NCBI RefSeq assembly: GCF_022437945.1
Contig: NZ_CP092535.1
Location: forward strand, 2,418,001 to 2,482,000
Source: Nocardioides sp. TF02-7
GTDB taxonomy: Bacteria; Actinomycetota; Actinomycetes; Propionibacteriales; Nocardioidaceae
Reading direction: 5' to 3'
DNA: 64,000 bases
The translations under genes and the position numbers were made by a program. Shown here piece after piece: positions 48,979 to 59,180 of this stretch. Each line of letters opens with the position of its first letter. The first letter of the stretch is position 1. The notes under the pieces were generated by a model. The model was not told the origin of the DNA and made no database searches. It was given only the letters and a program-made list of their open reading frames with translations.

Positions 48979-49864
48979 ATGCGGACCGTGCTGATCCGGA
49001 TGCTCGCCGCCGCGACCCTCCTGCTCCCCGTCGGGCCGGCACTCGCGGCGGCGCCGGTCGAGGGAGCCGGCGGTGCCGGCCGCGGCGCCGGTCATGGTGC
49101 CGGTCGTGGTGGCGAGCGGCGCCGCGGAGGCCGAGCGCCGGGCGGGACCGGTCCGCGTGCGGCTCCGGGCCGCCGTCCGGGCGCTGCGGGTCGCCGCCGA
49201 GACCCGCGCCGGCTACGACCGCGACGCGTTCCCGCACTGGATCGACGCCGACGGCGACTGCCGCGACACCCGCGACGAGGTGCTCCACGACGAGTCGCGG
49301 ACCGCCACCTCCGGGTGCGACATCCGCACCGGCCGGTGGCGGTCGCCTTATGACGGGAAGGTCGTGACCAGGTCGGCGGAGCTCGACATCGACCACGTGG
49401 TCGCGCTCGCCGAGGCCTGGGACTCCGGCGCCCGGCGGTGGGACCTCGACACCCGGCGCCGCTTCGCCAACGACCTGGGCGACCACCGGTCGCTGGTCGC
49501 CGTCACGGCGGCGACGAACCGGTCGAAGTCCGACCGCGACCCGGCCGAGTGGATGCCGCCACGGGGCCGGTGCGCGTTCGTGCGGCACTGGGTCGCCGTG
49601 AAGACCCGGTGGTCGCTCACGGTCGACCGGGCCGAGCGGACAGCGCTGCGGCGGCACGCCAGGACCTGCCCGAACCGTCGGCTCGTCGTCCGCCGGGCGC
49701 GGGTCGGGCGCACCGGCCCGGTCGCCCCGCAGCCGGGCACCGACCCACGGTTCGGCTCCTGCGCGGAGGCGCGGGCCGCCGGCTACGGGCCGTACGTGGA
49801 GGGGCGCGACCCGGAGTACCACTGGTACCGCGACGGCGACGGCGACGGGGTCGTCTGCGAGTAA
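48979..49864 (+). CDS. Secreted HNH nuclease-like protein with Excalibur calcium-binding domain
   Basis: A signal peptide (MRTVLIRMLAAATLLLPVGPALAAA) is followed, after removing one G near 49066, by a Pro/Ala/Val linker. The core has WIDADGDCRDTRDEVL, SPYDGKVVTRSAELDIDHVVALAEAWDSGARRW (the DH-containing HNH/GmrSD C-terminal motif) and NDLGDHRSLVAVTAATNRSKSDRDPAEW. The C-terminus is a classical Excalibur domain: GYGPYVEGRDPEYHWYRDGDGDGVVCE with the DxDxDG calcium loop. Length is about 295 residues. It is probably an extracellular DNase for nutrient scavenging or competition. Stop TAA at 49862. Confidence 0.88.
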
Positions 49865-49932
49865 GGGACCTGTCCGGATCCGGCCACGCTCGGGTGCGGA
49901 CAGCGAGACGGGGGCTGTGTAACGTCCGTCAC

Positions 49933-49944
49933 TGAATCGATTCA
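49933..49944. promoter_or_regulatory. Perfect palindrome TGAATCGATTCA, LacI-type operator candidate
   Basis: The 12-bp perfect palindrome lies 28 bases before the GTG start of the rhamnosidase. It has the centre CG and AT-rich arms of LacI-family operators that control glycoside hydrolase genes in actinobacteria. A weaker GTAA-N6-TCAC element (49919-49932) abuts it. No LacI gene is in the window. Confidence 0.55.
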
Positions 49945-49971
49945 CGCATGCTTGCACTCGAAAGGCCTCCG

Positions 49972-52900
49972 GTGACTGCTCCCTCCTCGCTCCGTCGTCC
50001 GCGTGCTCCGCGCCGGGCGGGCGTCCTCGTCGCGGTGGGCCTGACCCTCGCGGTGTCCGCAGCCGGCACACCGGCGGTGGCGGTGCCCGACCGAGCCGCC
50101 GGTCCGCTGGCGCACGAGGCCGCTCCCGCCGCGGTCGAGGTCGGCGACCTCCGCGTCGAGAACACGGTGACGCCGCTCGGCACCGACGTCGCGCGACCCC
50201 GGCTCTCCTGGGTGACCCGAGGCACCGCGCACGACCTCGTCCAGAGCGGCTACCGCGTGGTGGTGGCGACCACGGCCGACCGCGCGGCGGCGGGCGAGGG
50301 CGACGTCTGGGACAGCGGGGTCGTCGAGTCGCCGGCCTCGGCCGAGGTGCCCTACGACGGTCCCGAGCTCGAGCCCGCGACCCGCTACCACTGGGCGGTG
50401 CAGGTCCTCCTCGGCCCGGCAGGAGAGGCCTGGAGCGAGCCGTCGTGGTTCGAGACCGGCCTCGCCGAGGACGACTGGGCGCAGTCGGAGTGGCTGGCCG
50501 AGCAGAAGGACGCCGACCAGGAGGCCCTCGACCTCACCGGCGCCCGCTGGGTCTGGCACGAGGAGAGCGTCGCGCCGCCCACCGCCCCGGCCGGCCGGCG
50601 CTGGTTCCGCACCGTCCTCGACCCGGGGGACCGGTCGGACGGCCGTCGCCGCCGAGATCCTCATCACCGCCGACGACGGCTACCGCGTGCTCGTCAACGG
50701 CGAGGAGGTCGGCGCCAGCGCCGACCAGCCGAACACCTGGATGCGCGCCCAGCACTACGAGGTCCCGCTGACCGGGGAGCAGGACGTCCTCGCCGTCGAG
50801 GCCCGCAACTCGTGGGACCCCGCCGGCGAGGGCGTTCCCTCGCCCGCGGGCGTCCTCGCCAAGGTCCGCATCCACCACGCCGACGGCACCTACGTCGACC
50901 GCAGCACCGGTGCCGACACGGGTTGGGTCACCTCCGCCGACCCGGCGGACGGGTGGGAGCAGCCGGACTTCGACGACAGCGCCTGGGGAGCGGCCGTCTC
51001 GTTCGCGGCCTACGGCTCGGGTCCGTGGGGCAACGGGGTGACCCTCCCGCCGACGACCGACCACCAGGCGTCGCTCGCGGAGGCGTCGTGGATCTGGTAC
51101 CCCGACGGCAGCGCCCCCGTCGCGCCCGCCGGGACCCGCTACCTGCGCAAGCGGTTCGTGGTCGACCCCGACCGCGGGCTCCGCAGTGCCGAGCTCGTGA
51201 TGACCGCCGACGACCGGTTCACCGCCTGGGTCAACGGCGCTCTCGTCGGTCGCTCGGGCAGCGGCGCGGAGGCCTGGCGGCAGGCCGAGATCCTGCCGCT
51301 GGACAACGTGGTGCCCGGCGAGAACGTGGTCGCCGTCGAGGCCGCCAACAGCAGGTTCGCCAGCGGGGCCGACTCGCCCGCCGGCGTGCTCGGCTACGTC
51401 CGGGTCACCTACGACGACGGCGCGGTGGAGCTGGTCCCCCACCGACGCCAGCTGGCGCAGCAGCCGCGACGCCGAGGACGGGTGGCAGGCCGCGTCGTAC
51501 GACGACGCCGCGTGGACCCCGGTGGCCGTGCACGCGCCGTACGGGCAGGGCGACTGGGGCGAGAACGTCGTCGTGGTCGAGCGGTCCGCCGCCCCTGTCC
51601 TGCGGCACGAGTTCGAGCTCGACGGCACGGTCGCCGCCGCGCGCCTCTACGTGGCCGGCGCCGGCCTGGTCGACGCCCGGCTCAACGGGGAGCAGGTGTC
51701 CGACGAGGTGCTGTCGGTGAGCAACACCGACTACACGCGGACCGTCCACTACGCCACGCACGACGTCACCGACCTGGTCGCGAGCGACAACGCGCTGCGG
51801 CTCGAGCTCGGCCGCGGCTTCTACGCGATGCCGACGGCGAACTCCTGGGGCTGGGAGAAGGCCCCGTGGACCCAGGACGGGCCGGCGGTGCGTGCGCTGC
51901 TCCGGGTGACCTACGCCGACGGCCGGGTCGAGACGATCGGCACCGACGCCGACCAGTGGCGGGTGACCGAGGGCGCGACGACGTACGACTCCCTCTACGA
52001 GGGCGACTTCTACGACGCCCGGCGGGAGCCGGCGGGCGCCGACCGGCCGGGCTACGACGACAGCACGTGGCAGCGACCGGCCGTCGTCGACGGGCCCAGC
52101 GGGCGGCTGCGTGCCCGCGTCCAGCCGCCGATCCGCGTCGTCGACACGCTGGCGCCCACGGAGATCACGGCGCCGGAGCCGGGCGTCTTCGTGGCGACGT
52201 TCCCCCGCCAGGTGGCCGGCTGGGCGCGGATCCACGTCACCGGCGAGGCCGGCCAGGAGGTGCAGCTGCGGTACGGCGAGCGGTTGCTCGACAACGGCCG
52301 GGCCAGTGTCTCGACCGGTTTCACCGGCGGCGACTTCCAGACCGACCGCTACACGCTCGCCGGCCGCGAGGGCGGGGGAGACCTGGGAGCCGAAGTTCTC
52401 CTACAAGGGCTTCCGGTTCGTGGAGATCACCGGCTGGCCCGACGCGGAGGGTCCCGGCGTCGACGACGTGGAGGCGCGGTTGGTGCACACCGACGTGGCG
52501 CGGACGTCGACGTTCGCCAGCTCCGAGCCGCTGTTCGACGACATCCACGAGGCGGTCGTCGACACGGTGCTCAACAACTTCCACCACATCCCGACCGACA
52601 CCCCGATGTACGAGAAGAACGGGTGGACCGGGGACGCCCAGCTGGGTGCGGAGATGTTCCTCCGCAACCTCGACAGCCACAGCTTCCTGACCAAGTGGCT
52701 GCAGGACGTCAGCGACTCGCGGCTCGCCGACGGGCGGCCCGCGCTGATCGCGCCGGACCCCGACTGGCGCTGGGGCGATGCCGTGCAGTCGCCCACCTGG
52801 CACGCGGCTTACGTGCTGATCCCGTGGTGGCTCTACGAGGACACCGGTGACCGACGGGTGCTCGAGGAGCACTATGACGGGATCCTCGACTACCTCCGCC

Positions 52901-54402
52901 TCGAGCACAGCACCTCGACCGGGCATATCTCCACCACCGGTCTCGGCGACTACATGTCCCCCGACCAGGTCGGGAACCCGCCGGAGGACATGCGGGTCTC
53001 GGCGACGGCGTACGTCTACGAGATGACGCAGGTGGCGGCGCGGATGGCCGAGCTGCTCGACCGGCCCGGCGACGCCGAGGAGATGCGCGCCGAGGCCCGG
53101 CAGATCAAGGACGCCTTCAACGCCGCCTACTACGACGCCGACGGCGGCGTCTACCGCGACGCCCAGGCCGGCTACCGGCAGACCCACAACGTGCTCGCGC
53201 TCGCGTTCGGTCTGGTGCCCGACGGCGACGAGCAGCGGGTGGCCGACAACCTCGCTCGCGACATCCGCGAGGAGCGGGACGGGCACCTGTGGACCGGGGT
53301 CCTCGGCACGAAGTACCTGCTGCCGGTCCTGACGGAGCACGGGCACGGCGACCTGGCGTTCACGGTCGCCACCCAGACCGACTACCCGGGCTGGGGCCGC
53401 TGGTTCGAGTCCGCGGAGGGCTCGACGTCGATGTGGGAGGCGTGGGACGACTACCGCTCGCGCAACCACTACTTCCTTGGGACGATCGACGACTGGTTCT
53501 ACGAGGACCTGGTCGGCATCGAGCCGACCGCGCCTGGCTACCGGGAGATCTCGATCGCTCCGCAGGTCGTGGGGGACCTCGAGTCCGCCTCCGGGTCCGT
53601 GACGACGCCGTTGGGCGAGGTCGCCGCGTCGTGGGCGCTCGCCGGCGGCGAGCTGTCCCTCGACGTCGAGGTCCCGGTCGGGGCCACTGCCGTGGTCTCG
53701 GTCCCTGTCGCCGACGGCCAGGTCGTCGCGGCACCCGAGGGCGCCGAGCCGGTCGGCACCGAGGACGGCCGGGCGCTGTTCGAGGTCGGCTCCGGCAGCT
53801 GGGCGTTCACGGCCGGCGAGCCGGACAGCGAGCGGGTGCCGTCGGCGACCGCGGTCCGGGCGCCGGCGTCGGTGGCCAAGGGCGCCGACGCCACCGTGCG
53901 GGTCGCCGTCACCGCCGACGGCGCCGACCCGACCGGCCGCGTCGTGCTCCGGGCGGCCGGGACCCGGCTCGGAGCGGCCGACCTGTCCGACGGGTCCGCA
54001 CGGATCGTCGTCCCGACGCGGCGGCTGAGCGTCGGGACGCACCGCCTCACCGCGGCGTACGCCGGCGACGCGGCCGTCCTCCCGAGCACCGGGAACGCGA
54101 CCCTCCGGGTCCGCAAGGCGCCGTCGACGACGGAGGTGCGCGGACCGCGGACGGTGCGCCAGCGCCAACCGCTGCGGCTGCGGGTGCGCGTGCGCGCCGA
54201 CGGCGTCGTGCCGACGGGCACGGTCGTGGTCCGCGCCGACGGCCGCCGGATCGGGAGGGCGTCGTTGCGCAAGGGGACCGTCGTCGTGCGCGCCAGTGCG
54301 CGACGGCTGCCGGTCGGACCGGTGCGGGTGCGGGTGCGCTACACGGGCTCCGCGGACGTCCGTCCGAGCGTCGACGTGGTGCGGGTGCGGGTGCGGCGCT
54401 GA
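49972..54402 (+). CDS. Secreted GH78 alpha-L-rhamnosidase with C-terminal Ig-like domains
   Basis: A large exported enzyme (about 1476 residues) releasing rhamnose from plant or microbial glycans. A signal peptide with basic n-region (RRPRAPRRAGVLVAVGLTLAVSAAG) is followed by a rhamnosidase N-terminal Fn3-like domain, two tandem jelly-roll modules sharing RWFRT/RYLRKRF starts, then the GH78 N domain and (alpha/alpha)6 barrel. Catalytic region: IPTDTPMYEKNGWTGDAQLGAEM (general acid Glu area) and ETG-like DWFYEDLVGIEP. Two Big_3-type Ig repeats end the protein. Indels near 50632, 51440 and 52376 split it. I prefer GTG 49972 (AAAGG site) over ATG 49948, which sits on the operator. Confidence 0.9.
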
Positions 54403-54448
54403 CGAGACCGAGTTGGTGACGAGCGGTCGTGGCTGGTGGGATCGGGCC

Positions 54449-54981
54449 ATGACCTCCCTCGTCGCCCCCGACGTCCGCTGGTCCGGCAGCTGGGCGGAGA
54501 CCGTCGCGGACTTCGGCAGCAACGAGCAGATGCACGGGTCGGGCGCCTGGCTCCTGGACCGCGAGCTCGAGCCGACCCGCGCCGACTGCGCCACGTTCGT
54601 CGCGCTGCTCGAGCGGGCCGCGCCGGGCGACCCCGACGGGGGGCAAGGTCCCGTCGGACTACCTGTGGATCACCGCCGGCGACGGCGGCACCGACGACGA
54701 GGTGATCGGGTTCCTGAACCTCCGCCACGAGCTCGACGACTGGCTGCTCGACCAGGGTGGCCACGTCGGCTACTCCGTGCGCCCCGCCCACCGGCGGCGC
54801 GGCCACGCGACGCGGGCGCTGGCCCTCGCCGTACGCCGGGCGGCCGCGAGGGGGGATCGAGCGGGTGCTGGTCACCTGCGACACCGACAACCTGCCGTCG
54901 GCCCGCACGATCGAGGCGTGCGGCGGCGTCCTGGAGGACGTCCGCGGGGTCAAGCGGCGCTACTGGATCACGACGGGCTGA
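54449..54981 (+). CDS. GNAT-family N-acetyltransferase
   Basis: About 176 residues. The acetyl-CoA pyrophosphate loop is R-R-x-G-x-A in SVRPAHRRRGHATRALALAVRRA, preceded by VIGFLNLRHELDDWLLDQGGHVGY. The end CDTDNLPSARTIEACGGVLEDV is the beta-bulge/helix typical of YkkB-type GNATs. Indels at G runs near 54640 and 54853 break the frame; repairs give DPDGGKVPSDYLWIT and AARGIERVLVTCD. The ATG is 47 bases after the rhamnosidase stop, so read-through transcription is possible. The acceptor substrate is unknown. Confidence 0.85.
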
Positions 54982-54985
54982 CGGC

Positions 54986-55814
54986 CTACCCGGCCACCGC
55001 GTCGGGCCGCAGGTCGGGCCGGACCCGGTGCAGCACCGCGGTGAACGCCTGCGGGTCGACCAGGCTCCGGTCGAGCACGAGCAGCGGCTGCTCGGGCCGC
55101 TCGATCAGCACCCGCCAGCCGCGACGGCCCGGCGTGCCCTCGACGAGGATCGGTGTGAACGGGCTGGCGAGGTCGATGATCTCGAACCTGCCGGCGCGGA
55201 TCACCTCCAGCTGCCCGCGGATCACCGCGAGCTCCGTCACCGGTGTGCTCGCGCGCACCGCCCACACGACCAGCGTCAGCACGCCCGCGAGGACGGCGAG
55301 GCCCAGGGCCAGCGTGGTGCGGTCGCGGTAGGCGACGTACGCCGCGCCGGCGGTCGCCGCGACCCCCACCAGGAACACCGCCGTCACCGTGCGGTGCATC
55401 CACCGGCGCGGCTCGAACACCATGTTGGTCGACCGGCTGGTCGCCTCCTGCCGCTCCGCGTGCGCGACGGCCGCGGCGGCGCCGTACGACGGCGTCGGGC
55501 GGGGGGTCGGCGGCGCGGGTGGGGTCGGCGGGGTGCGCCGCTCGGCATCGGTGCCCGGGTCCGGCGCCGCCTCCGCGGGCTCCTCGGGCCGCGCCGGCTC
55601 GGGGGTCACGAGCGCCTCGAGGACGTCGCGCCCGGCAGCGCGGGCGTCGGGCACCGCGAGGGCGCGGGGGTCGACCGTGCCGGGCGGGTCCATCCGGTGC
55701 TTGCCGCCACGGGCGGGGGTCGCCGAGCTCACCGGCGTACGTCGCCCGCTTGACCAGCCAGCGGCGGATCGCGTCGGTGTCCGGACCGAAGTCCAGCTCT
55801 CCCGCACCGGGCAT
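54986..55814 (-). CDS. Membrane protein with PH-like C-terminal domain
   Basis: About 276 residues. The soluble N-terminal segment (MPGAGELDFGPDTDAIRRWLVKRATYAGEL) is followed by a Pro/Ala/Glu-rich linker. Two adjacent helices (TVTAVFLVGVAATAGAAYVAYRD, TLALGLAVLAGVLTLVVWAVRAS) lead to a PH/DUF-like beta domain (LAVIRGQLEVIRAGRFEIIDLASPFTPILVE, WRVLIERPEQPLLVLDRSLVD). An indel near 55703 (RPWRQ/GGKHR junction) splits it. It converges on the GNAT gene with four bases between stops and diverges from the Fur-type gene. Related proteins are annotated only as PH domain-containing; function unknown. Confidence 0.7.
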
Positions 55815-55900
55815 GACGAGGCCTCCCTTCCTCCCGACCCTCGCAATGTACGTCGGAACCGGAGTGCTCGTGGCCGGTTCGACCACCCGCAGCGGTAGAT

Positions 55901-55917
55901 TTGAGTCTCACTCTCAA
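55901..55917. promoter_or_regulatory. Fur/Zur-like box TTGAGTCTCACTCTCAA
   Basis: A 5-7-5 inverted repeat (TTGAG...CTCAA) lies just before GGAGGAGG and the ATG of the Fur-family gene. It is placed for autoregulation of that gene. The exact metal regulator consensus of this organism is unknown. Confidence 0.45.
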
Positions 55918-55931
55918 CTGGAGGAGGCGCG

Positions 55932-56336
55932 ATGACCGAGCGGTCGACGGCGCTCCGGCCGACGCGGCAGCGGCGGGCGATCAACGACGCGCTCGCGCAG
56001 GCCACCGACTTCCAGAGCGCCCAGGACATCCACGACGCCCTCCGGCACGCGGGGGAGAAGGTCGGGCTCGCCACCGTCTACCGCACGCTGCAGGCGATGG
56101 CGGAGTCCGGCGAGGTCGACGTGCTCCAGGGCCCGGGCGGCGAGGCGTCGTACCGGCGCTGCAGCACCGAGCACCACCACCACCTCGTCTGCCGCTCCTG
56201 CGGCCGCACCGTCGAGGTCACCGGCCCCGCCGTCGAGCGCTGGGCCGACGCCGTCGCCCGCGAGCACGGCTTCGCCGAGGTCAGCCACAGCATCGAGCTC
56301 TTCGGCCTCTGCGCGGAGTGCCGCGCCGCCGGGTGA
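55932..56336 (+). CDS. Fur-family transcriptional regulator, probably Zur
   Basis: An intact 134-residue metalloregulator. The winged helix contains LRPTRQRRAINDALAQATDFQSAQDIHDALRHAGEKVGLATVYRTLQAMAESGEVD. The metal-binding hinge has H-H-H-H in CSTEHHHHLVCRSCGRTVEV. Two C-x2-C pairs (CRSC, CAEC) form the structural zinc site. Length and the short C-terminal tail (LFGLCAECRAAG) fit actinobacterial Zur (FurB) better than Fur. A strong GGAGGAGG site precedes the ATG, with a Zur-like box just upstream. It ends eight bases before tRNA-Lys, which reads toward it. Confidence 0.88.
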   Translation: MTERSTALRPTRQRRAINDALAQATDFQSAQDIHDALRHAGEKVGLATVYRTLQAMAESGEVDVLQGPGGEASYRRCSTEHHHHLVCRSCGRTVEVTGPAVERWADAVAREHGFAEVSHSIELFGLCAECRAAG

Positions 56337-56344
56337 CCGGTCGG

Positions 56345-56417
56345 TAGGCCGCGTGGGACTCGAACCCACAACCTAAGGATTAAAAGTCCTCAGCTCTGCC
56401 AATTGAGCTAGCGGCCC
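56345..56417 (-). tRNA. tRNA-Lys (anticodon TTT)
   Basis: 73 nt, acceptor GGGCCGC/GCGGCCT, D-arm TAGCTCAATTGGCAGAGC, anticodon loop CTTTTAA and T-arm GTGGGTTCGAGTCCCAC. CCA is not encoded. The 3' end lies eight bases beyond the Fur-family stop. Confidence 0.97.
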
Positions 56418-56485
56418 GGGGCGTCGGGAATGAGGTCGGGAATCACATCGGGAATACACCGGTGTGGTTCGACCTCGATCGGCGC

Positions 56486-56509
56486 GCCGGTGCCAGTCTC
56501 TCAGGTCCG
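56486..56509 (+). repeat. Direct repeat, left copy (24 bp)
   Basis: GCCGGTGCCAGTCTCT followed by CAGGTCCG. The copy at 57264-57287 differs at two positions. The pair flanks the DHFR-family gene. Three copies of TCGGGAAT spaced 13-14 bases (56426-56459) precede it, next to tRNA-Lys. Confidence 0.8.
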
Positions 56510-56624
56510 AAGATCGGAGCTGTAGCCGCCAGCGCGGGTCGAGGCAAGGCGCGGAGCGATGAGTCCCGGTACGTGCATCAGTCGCAACCATCGTCCGCGA
56601 CATCGAAAGCGAGGGAGCTGCCGG

Positions 56625-57204
56625 ATGAGTGTCACGTATACCTGGGACGTCTTCTCCACCCTCGACGGATATGGGGGGCTATGCCGAAGGCGCGAACTGG
56701 GGCGGTTACTGGAGCAAGCAGGGTCCAGAGCTGCTGGCACACCGCGCCTCACTGTTCGAACCTGAGCCGAGGATGATCTTCGGGGCCAACTTCTTCCGCG
56801 AGAACGCCGCGATCATGGGTGCGCTCGAGGACCCGAACGCGCTCGATGAGTGGAACCTACGCACGCTGCGTGCCCCGGCAACGGTCATCTCGTCCTCTCT
56901 GGAGAGCACCCTGGGGTGGCCTGACGCCACCATCGAGCGCGGCGATGCCGTCGAGGTGGTGCGGCGACTGAAGGAGACATCCGACCGCCCCCTGCGATCG
57001 CAGGCCAGCCTGGCGCTGAACTGGTCGCTCATGGCCGCAGGGCTCGTCGACCGTCTGCAGGTGACTGTCTTCCCTGTGATCTCGGCCAAGTCCGGCGCCT
57101 TTCCCATCTTCCGCGGAGCCGGCGACTTCCACCTCGAGCTGCTGGAGACCCGGATCCTGGACGGAAGCACACAAGAACTGGTGTATCGACCGACGCCACG
57201 TTGA
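56625..57204 (+). CDS. Dihydrofolate reductase family (RibD C-terminal-like) protein
   Basis: About 193 residues starting MSVTYTWDVFSTLDGYGGYAEG after removing one G near 56675. The RibD/DHFR-like fold is suggested by FSTLDGYGG, PRMIFGANFFREN, APATVISSSLES and the late GLVDRLQVTVFPVISAKSGAFPIFRG. Such proteins are NADPH reductases of unknown substrate. Codon usage is less GC-biased than in neighbours (ATA, GAT, CTA are frequent). The gene lies between two 24-bp direct repeats beside tRNA-Lys, which suggests acquisition as a cassette. ATG follows GAGGGAG at a good distance. Confidence 0.8.
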
Positions 57205-57263
57205 TGTCCAGCCGGCTCCTCCGCCGCGAAGCGTCCCTGCTCAGCTGAGGCCTCGCCCCGCTT

Positions 57264-57287
57264 GCCGGTGCCAGTCTCTGAGGTGCG
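57264..57287 (+). repeat. Direct repeat, right copy (24 bp)
   Basis: GCCGGTGCCAGTCTCT followed by GAGGTGCG, matching 22 of 24 positions of the copy at 56486-56509. It lies 60 bases after the DHFR-family stop and 110 bases before the next gene. Confidence 0.8.
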
Positions 57288-57396
57288 CACCGCAGGCAGG
57301 GAGGCCGCCGGGTTGAAGGGGCGGATCGACAGGCGAACGGGCTCCCCAGGGCCGCGCGCGGCCGCTAGCCTTCGCGCGGACCAGCCGACAGGGGGA

Positions 57397-58986
57397 ATGG
57401 CGATGGCGAACTTCTGCAGCAGCTGCGGCGCGCCGGCACCAGGTGCGTTCTGCACCGAGTGCGGCACCGCGACCGGCAACCCGGTGACCGACCCGGCGAC
57501 GAGGCACGAGCCTGAGCCGGCACCCGGTGCGCCGGCGCCGAGCACGGCGGTCCCGCCGCCGCCTCCCGGACCGAAGCCGACAGCGCCGCCGCCGGCGTAC
57601 GCCCCGCCGCCGGCGTACGCGCCGGTCGCAGCAGCAGGTACGGCGGCGAGCGCCGGCAGTCCGTTCGCCGGGCTGGACTGGCGCGACGTCCTGATCGACG
57701 TCGTCGCGTTCACCGCACTGATGTGCACGTTCGCGCTGCCCTGGGACCTGCACGCGGTCCAGGGCATCCACGAGGCCAACGACCAGTGGTGGGTGGTGCT
57801 GGCGGTGGTGGTCGCGGTCGTCGCGCTGGTGATCCCCTACCTGGGTGGCGTGGTCCCGCAGCTGAACCCGGGCCTGTGCTTCCTGCTGCGGCTCGCGTGC
57901 GCGGTGCCGATGTTCGCCGCGATCGGCTTCGTCCTGATCATGGAGCTGGTCCACCTGACCGACGCGCGTGAGGGCGGCATCGGCACCGGTGTCGCCATGG
58001 CGTTGTTCGGGACGCTGTTGGCGATCTCGCCGCGGCGCTACGACGCCGGCATCGCCCCGCGCGCCTGGGTGCGGGTGCAGTTCGTGGTCCTGCTCGCCGG
58101 TGTCGTGCTGGTCGTCGGCAGCGCCGTCACCGGCGTCGTCCGGCTGTTCGTCGGCGAGCAGGCCGACGTGTTCGGCGACCCGCCCGTCGACGTGGTGCTG
58201 GCCGGGCTCATCGTCGCGACGGTGCAGCTGGTGACCATCGTGCTCCCGCCGGTCCTGGCGGTGATGTCGGCGGCGTTCCAGCGCGTCCTGGTCGCGGTCG
58301 CTGCCTGTTACCTCTTCGTCGCCCTGTTCGGCCGGGTCGAGCCGACGCCCTTCGGAGGGGTGCCCGACGTCGGGCCGTTCGTGGTCGTCGACATCGAGAA
58401 GATCACGCTCCCGGGTTTCCTGTGGAGCCTCTACGTCCCGCAACCCGCGGGCTACTTCCTGATCGCCGCTGCCGCCGCGCTCGTGCTCGGCACCTGGCGA
58501 GCCCGGTCGGCCGGCACGTCGAGTGCGGAGCGGGCGGCTGCGGCGATCAGCACGGCGCGGCTGGCCGCCGTCCTGGTTGCCGTGCTGTCGGCGTTCGTCC
58601 TGCTGTGCTCGGTGGCCGTGCTGGTGATCATGCAGCTCGGCGACGGCGTGGACCTGACCGGCACGATGGTCGCGTTCCTGGTGCTGCTGGGTGTCGTGGC
58701 GGTGCTCGCTGTGCTGGTGGCGGTGCTGGTCAAGCCGGCCTCGCGGGTGCCGGCGCTGGTGCTGTGCGGGATCTGGCTGGTCGTCGGGATCGCGACGGTG
58801 GCCACCGTCTCGAGCAGCGACTTCGCGCCGGGCGCTCGGCTGCTGATCGCGGCCGCCGGCCCGGTCGAGACCTTCCTGCTGCTCGGCGCACCGCTCCTGA
58901 TCGCCGGCCTGCTGGCACTGTCGCCCGCGGTGCGGCAGGAGTACGGCGACGTCGCCACGCTGCCGGTGGCGCAACCGGCTGGGTGA
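57397..58986 (+). CDS. Zinc-ribbon multi-pass membrane protein
   Basis: An intact 529-residue protein. A double C-x2-C zinc ribbon opens it (ANFCSSCGAPAPGAFCTECGTA), then a Pro/Ala linker (about residues 30-85). The rest is hydrophobic, with about 11-12 membrane segments, from VLIDVVAFTALMCTFALPWDLHA to ETFLLLGAPLLIAGLLAL. Such zinc-ribbon plus DUF7937-like membrane proteins are frequent in actinobacteria and have no assigned function. ATG 57397 follows GGGGGA; ATG 57403 is possible. A strong hairpin terminator follows at 59109-59140. Confidence 0.75.
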   Translation: MAMANFCSSCGAPAPGAFCTECGTATGNPVTDPATRHEPEPAPGAPAPSTAVPPPPPGPKPTAPPPAYAPPPAYAPVAAAGTAASAGSPFAGLDWRDVLIDVVAFTALMCTFALPWDLHAVQGIHEANDQWWVVLAVVVAVVALVIPYLGGVVPQLNPGLCFLLRLACAVPMFAAIGFVLIMELVHLTDAREGGIGTGVAMALFGTLLAISPRRYDAGIAPRAWVRVQFVVLLAGVVLVVGSAVTGVVRLFVGEQADVFGDPPVDVVLAGLIVATVQLVTIVLPPVLAVMSAAFQRVLVAVAACYLFVALFGRVEPTPFGGVPDVGPFVVVDIEKITLPGFLWSLYVPQPAGYFLIAAAAALVLGTWRARSAGTSSAERAAAAISTARLAAVLVAVLSAFVLLCSVAVLVIMQLGDGVDLTGTMVAFLVLLGVVAVLAVLVAVLVKPASRVPALVLCGIWLVVGIATVATVSSSDFAPGARLLIAAAGPVETFLLLGAPLLIAGLLALSPAVRQEYGDVATLPVAQPAG

Positions 58987-59108
58987 GGGCGCGGCCGATT
59001 CGCGATCCGATGCTCGCGGGTCCCGCGAGAGGGGGTCTGATCGTCGTTCCGCGGACCGACGTGACGGGCAATCCCTCCACTTGTCCGGCATTGCTTTGCC
59101 CGACATGT

Positions 59109-59140
59109 TGAGGTTTCCCCGGTCGGCCGGGGAAACCTCA
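59109..59140 (+). terminator. Hairpin terminator
   Basis: A perfect 14-bp stem (59109-59122 with 59127-59140, arms TGAGGTTTCCCCGG) with a TCGG loop, 120 bases after the zinc-ribbon membrane protein and 40 bases before the lipoprotein start. No T run follows. Confidence 0.7.
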
Positions 59141-59180
59141 CGAGGTGCAACCCCCGATCCCACAGGGCAGAGTTCTCCGC

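Noticed and set aside
56418..57287. Integrative element attached at tRNA-Lys
   Set aside because: The tRNA 3' end faces the other way, no copy of the tRNA end occurs on the right side, and no integrase gene is seen.
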